Source: CAYTGG01 sp964581415
Lineage (GTDB): Archaea > Nanobdellota > Nanobdellia > Pacearchaeales > GW2011-AR1
Direction of reading: 5' to 3'
Assembly (NCBI GenBank): GCA_964581415.1
Contig: CAZOOJ010000009.1
Coordinates: 1-34,685, forward strand
Length of the DNA stretch: 34,685 nucleotides
Made by a program: the position numbers and the translations under genes. Position 1 is the stretch's first letter. Each line of letters starts with the position of its first letter. Of the stretch, positions 6,523-13,836 are shown one piece after another. Under the pieces are notes generated by a model. That model saw only the letters and a list, made by a program, of their open reading frames with translations. It was not told where the DNA came from and made no database searches.

Positions 6523-8037
6523 CTATTTTATCCAGAATTTTATATTTCTAAGTTTAGTTAAATCATTATCATAAAATTCTCTTAAATCTTTTATTTTATA
6601 ATAGTCCATAAGAGTTCTGTCAAATCCAGGTCCCCAAGCTAATACAGAAATATTTTCTCCAAAAAGAGGAATTACAACTTCAGGACGGAATATTCCTGCT
6701 CCTCCCAACTCAAGCCAAACTTTCTTTTCAGGATGCCAAACATTGATTTCAACTGAAGGTTCAGTATAGGGAAAATAAGCAGGAGAAAATCTTATTTTTT
6801 CAAAACCCATCTTTTTATAAAATTGTTTTAAATAACCAAGAAGATGTCTAAAATTTGCGTTTTTATCAACTACAATACAATCTGTCTGATTAAATTCAAA
6901 ACCATGACTCCAATCCACTGCTTCGTTTCTAAAACATTCTCCAATAGAAAAAAACTTTACAGGCAAATTTTCTTTTTTTATTTTTGAAAGAGTTATTGCA
7001 GACAAAGAAGTAGTGTGTGTTCTTAAAACCAGTTTTTTTGCTTCTTCTTCGCTCCATTTTCCACTCCATCCTATGCTTCCTCCAATTCCTTTTTCATGAG
7101 CTTTTTTAACCTGTTCTACTAAATTTCTATCAGGAAGTTCTGCTTTTCTATCAATAAAAAAAGTGTCCTGCATTTCTCTTACTGGATGGTCCTGTGCTGT
7201 AAATAAAGCGTCAAAATTCCAAAATGAACTCTGAATTAAATTTCCTGTCATTTCTTTAAAGCCCATTTCAACCCAGATTTTTCTAGCATAATCTCTTGAT
7301 TGATTAACAAAATGCCTTTTTCCTCCATAAATTTTAGGAACTGCAGAATCCAGATCATATCTTCTAAAAATTTTTCCTCTCCATTTTTTTTCATTTTTTA
7401 TCATCTCAGAAGTCACTTTTTCAAGATACTCTTTTTTTCTTTCTTTAAGATTTATTATTTTTCTACCTAAATCTGTAATCTGAATTTGAACTATCTTCAC
7501 TTCATTTAACCGGATTATATTTTTTCTTTTCTGCAATGCTTTAAATGCATAAATTTGTTCTGGCTTTAAAGAAGTATATTCTAAAGGCAATAATTCAATA
7601 AAAGACTCTTCAAGAGTTTTTTTCGCTATCTCTTCCTTATTAGCATTAAGAATTATTTTTCCTTTTTTTAATTCAATTACAGCCTTATTTTTTAGAACAC
7701 CCAAAGAAATTTTAAATTCGTTATCTGAAAGTTTGCTTTCTTTTTTTGCATTTTCAATAGAAATTATTCTTTTTTCATCCAATAAATTCAACAATCTTCT
7801 TTCAGGAAATCCTTTTCTCCTATACAAAGCACCATTAATATCAATTTCAATCAGCTTTCTTTTTTTATAAGAGAGATTTACTATCTTTTTCTTTTGAAGA
7901 TATTCCAAAGCTCTCAAAACCGAAACTTTATCTAATCCTGATTTTTTACAAATATCAACTGTCTTTTCTTCTCCTAAATAAGGTAAAATTTTTCTTTCGT
8001 TTGGACTTAAAGATTCTATTATTTTTTTGAAATTCAT
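6523..8037 (-). CDS. pheS: Phenylalanyl-tRNA synthetase alpha subunit
   Basis: Catalytic class II subunit of PheRS. At 504 residues it has the archaeal length. The N-terminal 230 residues carry winged-helix domains (for example LSPNERKILPYLGEEKTVDI and VSVLRALEYLQKKKIV), as in the human and archaeal enzymes. The catalytic domain shows motif 1 around GFKEMTGNLIQSSFWNFDAL, motif 2 at FFSIGECFRNEAVDWSHGFE (ATP-binding Arg), and motif 3 at GGAGIFRPEV...VLAWGPGFDRTLM near the C-terminus. The substrate-pocket segment TEPSVEINVWHP is also present. It begins 1 bp after rnp3 ends and leads the small genes and pheT in the same operon. Confidence 0.97.
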   Translation of the reverse strand: MNFKKIIESLSPNERKILPYLGEEKTVDICKKSGLDKVSVLRALEYLQKKKIVNLSYKKRKLIEIDINGALYRRKGFPERRLLNLLDEKRIISIENAKKESKLSDNEFKISLGVLKNKAVIELKKGKIILNANKEEIAKKTLEESFIELLPLEYTSLKPEQIYAFKALQKRKNIIRLNEVKIVQIQITDLGRKIINLKERKKEYLEKVTSEMIKNEKKWRGKIFRRYDLDSAVPKIYGGKRHFVNQSRDYARKIWVEMGFKEMTGNLIQSSFWNFDALFTAQDHPVREMQDTFFIDRKAELPDRNLVEQVKKAHEKGIGGSIGWSGKWSEEEAKKLVLRTHTTSLSAITLSKIKKENLPVKFFSIGECFRNEAVDWSHGFEFNQTDCIVVDKNANFRHLLGYLKQFYKKMGFEKIRFSPAYFPYTEPSVEINVWHPEKKVWLELGGAGIFRPEVVIPLFGENISVLAWGPGFDRTLMDYYKIKDLREFYDNDLTKLRNIKFWIK

Positions 8038-8038
8038 T

Positions 8039-8500
8039 TTATAAGTTAAAAAATTTTATTTCTTTTATCATCTCAGTAGGCATTCCCAAAACTAATCCAA
8101 GTGATTTCAAATCATATAAATTAATGTTTTTCTTTATTGAAAAAAATTCCATCTTTATTTTATACTTATTGCATATTTTTATATTTTGCCTAATTCTTCC
8201 CAGTATTTCAGCTTTTTCCTTTTTGTTAGAATCTAAAATTTCATCTAAATTTATTCCTATTTTAATTTTTTTCTTCTTTGCTATTTTTGCGAGAACAGAA
8301 TTAAATCCTGAATTTCTCTGCTTTGAAAAATCTCTTCTTTTGAATAAATTTATCAATAAAACGTCTATTTCCAGTTTTTCAATAACTTTTCTATTTAATT
8401 CATCATTATTACTTAAAAAGATAATTTTCTCCTTATTTTTATTAGCCTCAATTATTTTCTTTCTTACACTTTCAAAATTATTTTCCTGTATTAATATCAT
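8039..8500 (-). CDS. rnp3: RNase P protein component 3 (Rpp30 homologue)
   Basis: Protein subunit of archaeal RNase P, which helps the catalytic RNA cleave 5' leaders from pre-tRNAs. The 153 residues are short compared with the usual 200-230. The segment RRDFSKQRNSGFNSVLAKIAKKKKIKIGINLDEIL is the conserved TIM-barrel stretch (…R..G.N..LA..A.....I.i.l..il). The C-terminal GLVLGMPTEMIKE matches the final helix of the family. The missing N-terminal strands suggest a minimised barrel. It is the first gene of the pheS-pheT operon; its ATG lies 25 nt from a TATA box shared with the divergent LamG gene. Confidence 0.8.
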   Translation of the reverse strand: MILIQENNFESVRKKIIEANKNKEKIIFLSNNDELNRKVIEKLEIDVLLINLFKRRDFSKQRNSGFNSVLAKIAKKKKIKIGINLDEILDSNKKEKAEILGRIRQNIKICNKYKIKMEFFSIKKNINLYDLKSLGLVLGMPTEMIKEIKFFNL

Positions 8501-8521
8501 TTTTATAATAATTTATTAAAC

Positions 8522-8529
8522 TTTATAAA
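8522..8529. promoter_or_regulatory. Shared palindromic TATA box, rnp3 operon / LamG pilin gene
   Basis: TTTATAAA is self-complementary and is the only good TATA element in the 50 bp between the two divergent start codons (8500 and 8551). Its centre lies 25.5 bp from each ATG, the spacing expected for TATA-to-start in leaderless archaeal genes on both sides. It likely nucleates transcription in both directions. The sequence and geometry are seen; bidirectional use is inference. Confidence 0.6.
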
Positions 8530-8550
8530 CTTTAAACTATTTTTGATTAA

Positions 8551-9636
8551 ATGAAAAAGGAAGATAAAAGAGGTTTAACAAAAATTATTAAATCTCTAAT
8601 TTTTATTTTTTCTGGAATTTTAATAATTCTCATATTATTTATGATTTTGAGCATAATTCTCTCTGGAGGATTTAGAGAATTTTTCTTAAAAAGTTCTAAA
8701 ATCAACCTTAAAATAGTTTCTGTTTCAGAAATTGAAGAGGGAATTGAAATTAATATTAAAAGATATCCTGGAAAAGGAGATGTTGTTGGAATAGAATTTA
8801 TTTTAGATGATGGAATTGAGAAAGAGACTTTAACAGTAAATGAAGAAATCAAGGAAAATAAAAATAAAATTTTTATTTTGAATTATCAGGGAATTGTAAA
8901 AGAAATATCAATAGCTCCAATTATAAGAGATAAAAATAATGAGACTCTTGTAGGAAAAATTGCTGATAAAAAAGAATTCTCTATTGAAGAAATAACAAGT
9001 AACAAGAAAAATTTAGTTTCCTGGTGGAAATTAGATGGAAATGTTAGAAATGAAAAAGGAGGAGAAGGAAGCATAGAAGGAGCAGAGTTTGTTGAAGGAA
9101 AGAAAGGAGAAGCATGTGAATTTGACGGAGAAAAAGATTATGTGGATTTGAATTTTTTAGATTTAGAGAATTCCTTAAGTGTGGAATTGTGGTATAATAG
9201 AAATTCTTTTGATATTAACAATCCTGACGGAATAATAGGTAATTTAAAATGGAACTTTTTTGCAACTTCAAGAGAAGGATGGATAATAAAACATACTAAA
9301 AATTCAAATTCTCTGAGTTTTATTCTTGAATTAACTGAAGGAAATAAAGTTAAAGAAGTAAAGGTGGATTCTTCTCCTCTTAGAATTGAAAGATGGTATC
9401 ATATAGTCTGTGTTTTTGATTCTTATAACTCAAAAATAAGTTTATATATAGATGGAGAAATTGAAAATTCTTTAAAAACTCCAGAGAATTACAACAAGAT
9501 TGTAAAAAGTTCCTTACCTTTAAGATTAGGATATTACTCTGACAATGGTTATTTTAAGGGTAAAATTGATGAAATAAAAATCTATAACAAAGCTCTTTCA
9601 GAAAAAGAAATTAAAGCTTTGTATAATCTGTATTAG
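8551..9636 (+). CDS. Pilin-like anchored surface protein with LamG domain
   Basis: A 361-residue protein. The N-terminus KEDKRGLTKIIKSLIFIF, followed by a long hydrophobic helix to about residue 37, looks like an archaeal class III (type IV pilin) signal, with possible cleavage after RG. Residues 45-145 form a beta-rich stalk that is clearly related to the same region of the protein at 11219 (compare GKGDVVGIEFIL and IFILNYQGIVKEISIAPI). Residues 150-361 form a LamG/concanavalin-like jellyroll: SWWKLDGN, GEACEFDGEKDYVDL, RWYHIVCVFDS, LYIDGEIENS and FKGKIDEIKIYNKALSEKEI. It is probably exposed at the cell surface, binding glycans or partner cells. Confidence 0.85.
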   Translation: MKKEDKRGLTKIIKSLIFIFSGILIILILFMILSIILSGGFREFFLKSSKINLKIVSVSEIEEGIEINIKRYPGKGDVVGIEFILDDGIEKETLTVNEEIKENKNKIFILNYQGIVKEISIAPIIRDKNNETLVGKIADKKEFSIEEITSNKKNLVSWWKLDGNVRNEKGGEGSIEGAEFVEGKKGEACEFDGEKDYVDLNFLDLENSLSVELWYNRNSFDINNPDGIIGNLKWNFFATSREGWIIKHTKNSNSLSFILELTEGNKVKEVKVDSSPLRIERWYHIVCVFDSYNSKISLYIDGEIENSLKTPENYNKIVKSSLPLRLGYYSDNGYFKGKIDEIKIYNKALSEKEIKALYNLY

Positions 9637-9781
9637 TTAAATATTTTTAAATCAATAAGCACGTTCATAATTAAAATTTATATTTTTAATATTAATCTGT
9701 CTGATAATCAGCTAAGTTTATTTAATATATCAAAAAGATATGTATTGATTATTTTTAACTTTATAAACTAAATTTATTATT

Positions 9782-9972
9782 GACTTTAAGAAATTTTTCT
9801 AAAAAAGCTATTTATTTTATTTCTAAATTATTAATTAATACTGAACTTATGAATAGAATTAAGATATTTTTTTGATAAATTGCTTTTGATAATTTATTTT
9901 TAAGGAATTAAATTCTGTAGAAATTATTATTAGATAGAATTTAGAATGAAAAAATAGAGTTTTATCAAAGCC
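9782..9972. mobile_element. Non-coding MITE-like element, copy D (191 bp)
   Basis: The left end GACTTTAAGAAATTTTTCTA aligns with the left end of the copy at 27657 (GGCTTTGGTAAATTCCTCTA), mostly by transitions. The right end is ATCAAAGCC (9964-9972). Flanking nonamers TTTATTATT (9773-9781) and TTTATTATA (9973-9981) differ at one base, consistent with an aged target-site duplication. It lies in the gap between the LamG gene and pyrH, where I see no gene. A 16-bp tandem repeat (9972-9987 and 9988-10002) overlaps the right border. Confidence 0.65.
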
Positions 9973-10023
9973 TTTATTATAAAAACTCTTTATTATAAAA
10001 ACAAATCTCTATGGAAATTGAAT

Positions 10024-10710
10024 TCAATTCTTTATTATTGTTCCATTAAAATTTTTATTTTTTAAAATATTATCAAGCTCTTTTACACTTCCTATTATAT
10101 ATGTAGGAATTTGATTTTTTAGAATTATTTTTGAAGCTGATGAGTCTAAAACAAAATGTTGCCCTGGTTTAAAGGGAATTTTATTTACAATCTCATCAAA
10201 ATTTTTCCAGGAGATTTTTTTAATTAATTTTGCATTTTTATATTTTTTTGGATTTTTATCATAAAGCCCTTTTACATTTGTGATATTTATGAGATTTGTA
10301 TTAAACTTCTTTGCAATTTCTGCTGCTGTTGTATCAGAAGTTTGGTTAGGTTTATATCTAAGAGCTCCACAAAAGAGAATCTCCTGTTTTTTTAGATATT
10401 TTTTTATATTTTTCATTTTGCGAGGAATTCCTTTCTTAGGATTTATTCCAAAAAAATAATTCATAAATCTAGCATTCATCCGAGTTGCTGAAATTCCAGA
10501 AAGACTCTGCAGTTTTCTATTAAGATTACAATCTCTTAAAGCAGAAATATATTTTCTTGCTATGCTTCCTCCACCACATTCTACAACAAATTTATATTTT
10601 TTTATATTATTATTAATCACTTTTTTAAAATCTCTTAAAAATCTAACATTAACTTTATCTGGAATAATCAAGCTTCCTCCCAAACTGATAACAATCACTT
10701 CTTTTTTCAT
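10024..10710 (-). CDS. pyrH: UMP kinase (archaeal type)
   Basis: Phosphorylates UMP to UDP with ATP in pyrimidine nucleotide synthesis. At 228 residues it is a typical archaeal amino-acid-kinase-fold UMPK. Motifs are VISLGGSLIIPD at residue 7 (phosphate loop), VVECGGGSIARKYI near residue 42, GALRYKPNQTSDTTAAEIAK near residue 115 (substrate and ATP site), NITNVKGLYDKNPKKYKNAK near residue 142 and KPGQHFVLDSSASKII near residue 181. A minus-strand TATA box (ATTTATATAATC, about 10730-10741) lies roughly 25 nt before the ATG, indicating a leaderless monocistronic gene. The assignment is confident. Confidence 0.94.
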   Translation of the reverse strand: MKKEVIVISLGGSLIIPDKVNVRFLRDFKKVINNNIKKYKFVVECGGGSIARKYISALRDCNLNRKLQSLSGISATRMNARFMNYFFGINPKKGIPRKMKNIKKYLKKQEILFCGALRYKPNQTSDTTAAEIAKKFNTNLINITNVKGLYDKNPKKYKNAKLIKKISWKNFDEIVNKIPFKPGQHFVLDSSASKIILKNQIPTYIIGSVKELDNILKNKNFNGTIIKN

Positions 10711-10860
10711 TATCTAATTTAATTTTCAAGATTATATAAATGTTTTTTATTAAAAAATTAATTTAAAACGAAATATCCTATAAAATAATAAATTATTACA
10801 GAAATATAAGAAAGAATAGAAAAATAAAGTTTACAGAAGAATAATTTTAAGAGTTTTTTG

Positions 10861-10906
10861 TTTATTTCACAGTAAACAATCTGTTTATTTTACAGTAAAC
10901 AATCTG
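10861..10906. repeat. 23-bp tandem duplication at the DUF357 gene stop
   Basis: Two adjacent 23-bp units (10861-10883 and 10884-10906) differ at one base. The inner unit encodes the last codons and stop (RLFTVK-stop) of the DUF357 gene; the outer copy lies just beyond the stop and would encode the same residues. This looks like a recent slippage duplication. Confidence 0.85.
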
Positions 10907-11166
10907 TTGTCTTTAATCTTAAAAATTCCTAATCTCACTCCAGCATCTAACCATCCATGAGCATAGTTTAAAGCAGCAAATGCATCTATAAAATTTCCTC
11001 TTTCTCTAAAATAAACAGAATCTGAAACATAATTAGAAACCATCTCAATTATTTCCTTTGCGTCTTTTTCTTTTCCTTTTATAATAGATTTCTTTGATAT
11101 TTCCAATGCTTTTTTAGTTAATTCATAATATCTGTCTATCTTTTCTTTTGTTATTTCTTTTTCCAT
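10885..11166 (-). CDS. DUF357 family protein
   Basis: A 93-residue helical protein of the archaeal DUF357 family, whose biochemical role is not established. The signature is near the C-terminus: NYVSDSVYFRERGNFIDAFA, then ALNYAHGWLDAGVRLGIF. The N-terminal half is a charged helix (EKEITKEKIDRYYELTKKAL). In other archaea the family is often encoded near nucleic-acid or cell-cycle genes, but the context here is only a divergent surface-protein gene and, 175 bp downstream, pyrH. The 3' end carries a 23-bp tandem duplication that leaves the reading frame intact. Confidence 0.88.
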   Translation of the reverse strand: MEKEITKEKIDRYYELTKKALEISKKSIIKGKEKDAKEIIEMVSNYVSDSVYFRERGNFIDAFAALNYAHGWLDAGVRLGIFKIKDNRLFTVK

Positions 11167-11189
11167 ATAAATAGTTTAGATTATTAAGA

Positions 11190-11197
11190 TTTATAAA
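11190..11197. promoter_or_regulatory. Shared palindromic TATA box, DUF357 / Cys-rich pilin gene
   Basis: TTTATAAA lies between divergent start codons at 11166 and 11219. Its centre is 25.5 bp from the plus-strand ATG and 27.5 bp from the minus-strand ATG, nearly the geometry of the box at 8522-8529. There is no other strong TATA candidate in the 52-bp gap. Confidence 0.55.
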
Positions 11198-11218
11198 CTT
11201 TAAATTTTTTAAAATTAA

Positions 11219-12598
11219 ATGGGAAAGAAGAGGAATAAAAAAGGTTTATCATCTATAATTACTTCTCTTATTTTAATACTTTTAGTATTAGTTGCTGCAG
11301 GAATTATTTGGATTATTATCAGAAATATTGTTAGTGAAGAAAGTGAAGAAATCTCTTTATCAAAATTTACTATTGATTTAAAAATTAAAAAAATAGAAGT
11401 TAGAGATGATGGAACAGGAGTAACTGTAGAAAGAGGAATAGGAAAAGGAAATTTAGTTGGAATAATCTTTGCTGTCAGAAATGGAACAGAAACAGAAATT
11501 TTTGAAAAAGATACTACTATGAATGAATTAGAAACTGAAATATTCATTTTAAATTATACAGGAAAATTAGATTGTATTGACATTGCTCCAATTCTAAAAT
11601 TAGAATCAGGAAAAACAATAAAAGGAAATATTATAGACACAACATGTGAGAACATAGAATATTCTGAAGGAAGTGTTTGGGGAGAAAATGGAGGAGATGA
11701 TAATGGAGAAGATGATAATGGAGAAGATAATTGCACAGATTCTTGTGAAAGTTTAGAATATGAATGTGGAATTTATGAAATTTGTGGAGAAGATATTCCT
11801 TGCGGACCTTGTGATGAAGGATATTTTTGTGCTAATGATAGATCATGTGTACCAGAAGAATGTATTCCTAACTGCACTTTCGGAGACGGTTCTAAAAAAG
11901 ATTGTGGAGATGATGGATGCGGAGGATTGTGTGGAGTTTGTGATGATGGATATTATTGTGAGAATGGAACTTGTGTTGAAGGAGAATGTATTCCTAACTG
12001 CATTGGAAAAAATTGTGGAGATGATGGATGCGGAGGATTATGTGGGTTTTGTGATGAAGGAGATTTTTGTTTTAATGGAGTTTGTTATTGCGACCCTGAT
12101 TGCGAAGGAAGGGAGTGTGGAGATGATGGATGCGGAGGAAGTTGTGGAACTTGTAGAATTGGAGAAGATTGTATTAATGGAACTTGTACAGATTGTATTC
12201 CTAACTGCACTTTCGGAGACGGTTCTCCAAAAGAGTGTGGAGATGATGAATGCGGAGGATTATGTGGAAATTGTGGAATTGCAGAAGAATGTATTAATTG
12301 GACTTGTGTTCAAGAAACTAATCTAAATAATGGAACGATTTATTCTATATGGCCAACAGAAGCAAAAATTTATTTTGATAGTGAAGACTTGCCAAAATCA
12401 GGAGTAGATTATACTGGATATTATTCTAAATTTCCTTATAGTGATGAAAGCAGATGCATAATTATAACAGATTTTGTAATTCCGCGTGTTCCTGAAGTTT
12501 ATAATAAAAGCTATATAGAACTTGGAGTTAGTAATACTAATATAAATGCAGGAGATTATTATGAAATTTGGGAAACTCTAGAAGGATGTAATCTCTAA
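11219..12598 (+). CDS. Pilin-like anchored Cys-rich repeat surface protein
   Basis: A 459-residue protein. The N-terminus KKRNKKGLSSIITSLILI, with a long hydrophobic helix, is an archaeal type IV pilin-like class III signal, with likely cleavage after KKG. Residues 45-150 are a stalk paralogous to that of the protein at 8551. After an acidic Gly/Asp linker come four to five Cys-rich modules (about residues 170-365). Their core is CGDDGCGG-CG-C followed by G-xx-C-NG-C, likely disulfide-bonded. The C-terminal 90 residues (IYSIWPTEAKIYFDSEDLP onward) are of unknown fold. It is probably a surface adhesin. A 33-bp stretch is repeated exactly at 11861-11893 and 12194-12226, indicating recent module duplication. 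Confidence 0.8.
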   Translation: MGKKRNKKGLSSIITSLILILLVLVAAGIIWIIIRNIVSEESEEISLSKFTIDLKIKKIEVRDDGTGVTVERGIGKGNLVGIIFAVRNGTETEIFEKDTTMNELETEIFILNYTGKLDCIDIAPILKLESGKTIKGNIIDTTCENIEYSEGSVWGENGGDDNGEDDNGEDNCTDSCESLEYECGIYEICGEDIPCGPCDEGYFCANDRSCVPEECIPNCTFGDGSKKDCGDDGCGGLCGVCDDGYYCENGTCVEGECIPNCIGKNCGDDGCGGLCGFCDEGDFCFNGVCYCDPDCEGRECGDDGCGGSCGTCRIGEDCINGTCTDCIPNCTFGDGSPKECGDDECGGLCGNCGIAEECINWTCVQETNLNNGTIYSIWPTEAKIYFDSEDLPKSGVDYTGYYSKFPYSDESRCIIITDFVIPRVPEVYNKSYIELGVSNTNINAGDYYEIWETLEGCNL

Positions 12599-12675
12599 TT
12601 AATTTATAAATATAGCAGACATTTTATTCTCTAATTTAAATTAGTAGATATGAATTTTTAAAGGAAGACGATTAT

Positions 12676-12696
12676 ATAAAAATGAGCTATTTTTAT
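12676..12696. other. Hairpin beyond the TnpB remnant, possible IS200/IS605 end
   Basis: ATAAAAAT (12676-12683) and ATTTTTAT (12689-12696) form a perfect 8-bp stem around a GAGCT loop. It lies about 20 bp beyond the last TnpB-like codon, where IS200/IS605 elements carry the right-end subterminal hairpin. The link is positional only. Confidence 0.35.
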
Positions 12697-12714
12697 GAAG
12701 AGTATGAACTACTA

Positions 12715-12890
12715 CTACATAAATGAAGTGGCTTCTTGCTTCATAGAATCTATTTACTTCAAGAAAATGTTGACGAATATTTATCCACATAGGACAATTC
12801 CTGCCCTGCTAATTTATCTAATATGTTTATTGCTGAAGAAATAATTCTATCTATGACAAAACCACAATTAGAACATTCATATATTCTCTT
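12715..12890 (-). pseudogene. TnpB (IS200/IS605) C-terminal remnant
   Basis: The minus strand from 12890 reads KRIYECSNCGFVIDRIISSA then INILDKLAGQ and ends at a TGA (12759-12761). This matches the TnpB C-terminus: the second CxxC of the zinc ribbon followed by the RuvC-III segment (DRDxNAAxNI). The catalytic second Asp is Ile here. After a frameshift, MKQEATSFM (12744-12715), a TnpB-like tail, follows. Upstream sequence to 13070 is too decayed to read. It is a dead fragment, the only protein-level transposon trace in the window. The rest of the gap between 12599 and 13074 holds nothing I can identify. Confidence 0.65.
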
Positions 12891-13074
12891 ATATAATAAT
12901 ATATCATAAAGACTGCCAGATTAAGAATCCATTCATATCTCTTGCATTAAATTAGAGAAATTTAAATGATTTTAATATGTTCTAAATCATACTCTCTTAT
13001 TTAATCTAACTACAAAAGATAATAAAATGTTCTTTTTCTTTTATATAATTCTAAAGTTTTCTTTACATATAAAA

Positions 13075-13836
13075 TTACCTAATTAAAGTTGGAAGTGGAG
13101 GAGGAGGAGGAGGAAGATTAAAAGCCATCTTTCTGATTATAAATTTTGTTCCCACAATTGGAGAGATTGCTGCATTTAAAATTAAATTTCCATAAACAAT
13201 TCTTACAATTCCTTCAGAAACAGGAATTTTTGCAACTTCAGAAAAGTTTTTTATTACTTCATCTATCTCTTCTTTACTCAAAGAGATGTTTGTTTTTTTA
13301 ACGCCTCTTTTTCCTCTAATAACTATATTCTCGTCAGGCCCGTTGCATTCAATTACTTTTATTAAAGGATCTACCACTAAAGGATTTAATTTTTCTAAAT
13401 TTATTTGTTTTTTATTTGGTTTTGGCTTTAAATATTGAAGTCTTTCAGGAAGAATTGGTTCTGGAATTCTGAGAATAGGAATTTTCTTTGGCATCTCTTT
13501 TCTTTTTATTTCTGGCAAAAATTCCTTAAAAGAGGATTTGACTGATTTTTCAAATCCTTTATCTATCTCTAGTTTTTCTTTAAATTTAGTTTTGATTGGA
13601 GTTAAGATTCTCTGAGTTGTTGTTTCTTTTCTCAATTCTTCAGGAATTCCTATTTTTTGTTTTATAGTCCTATTAAAATTTTTTTCTTTTTTCTCAGATT
13701 CTTCTTTTTCATCTTCAATAATTTTCTTTAATTTAGAAACTTCATTCTCTGAAATATTTTTAATTAATTCTCTTGTAAATTCTAAGAAAAAAAGTTCTTT
13801 AAATTCTTTAGTCTGTTCTTTTAATTGTAAATTCAT
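13075..13836 (-). CDS. Protein with FlaI/GspE-like N-domain but no ATPase core
   Basis: A 253-residue protein. The first 150 residues are charged and Pro-containing with a coiled-coil start. Residues 155-240 read DPLIKVIECNGPDENIVI, KTNISLSKEEIDEVIKNFSE, then EGIVRIVYGNLILNAAISPI and GTKFIIRKMAFN. This mirrors the domain before the P-loop of archaeal secretion ATPases such as FlaI/ArlI and GspE (DP.I..I.cnG...v.v, D..lpDGsRvna..pp, g..f.IRk.). The polypeptide then ends in a run of prolines instead of the Walker A domain. It overlaps the upstream coiled-coil gene by 4 bp (ATGA), so the two are probably partners. A structural role in a surface-filament or secretion machine is conceivable but unproven. 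Confidence 0.6.
   Translation of the reverse strand: MNLQLKEQTKEFKELFFLEFTRELIKNISENEVSKLKKIIEDEKEESEKKEKNFNRTIKQKIGIPEELRKETTTQRILTPIKTKFKEKLEIDKGFEKSVKSSFKEFLPEIKRKEMPKKIPILRIPEPILPERLQYLKPKPNKKQINLEKLNPLVVDPLIKVIECNGPDENIVIRGKRGVKKTNISLSKEEIDEVIKNFSEVAKIPVSEGIVRIVYGNLILNAAISPIVGTKFIIRKMAFNLPPPPPPLPTLIR

Noticed and set aside
11760..12326. Second long plus-strand frame through the Cys-rich gene
   Set aside because: It is produced by the repetitive GGAGATGATGGA codons of the pilin-like protein in another frame; the product has no pilin signal, promoter or known fold.
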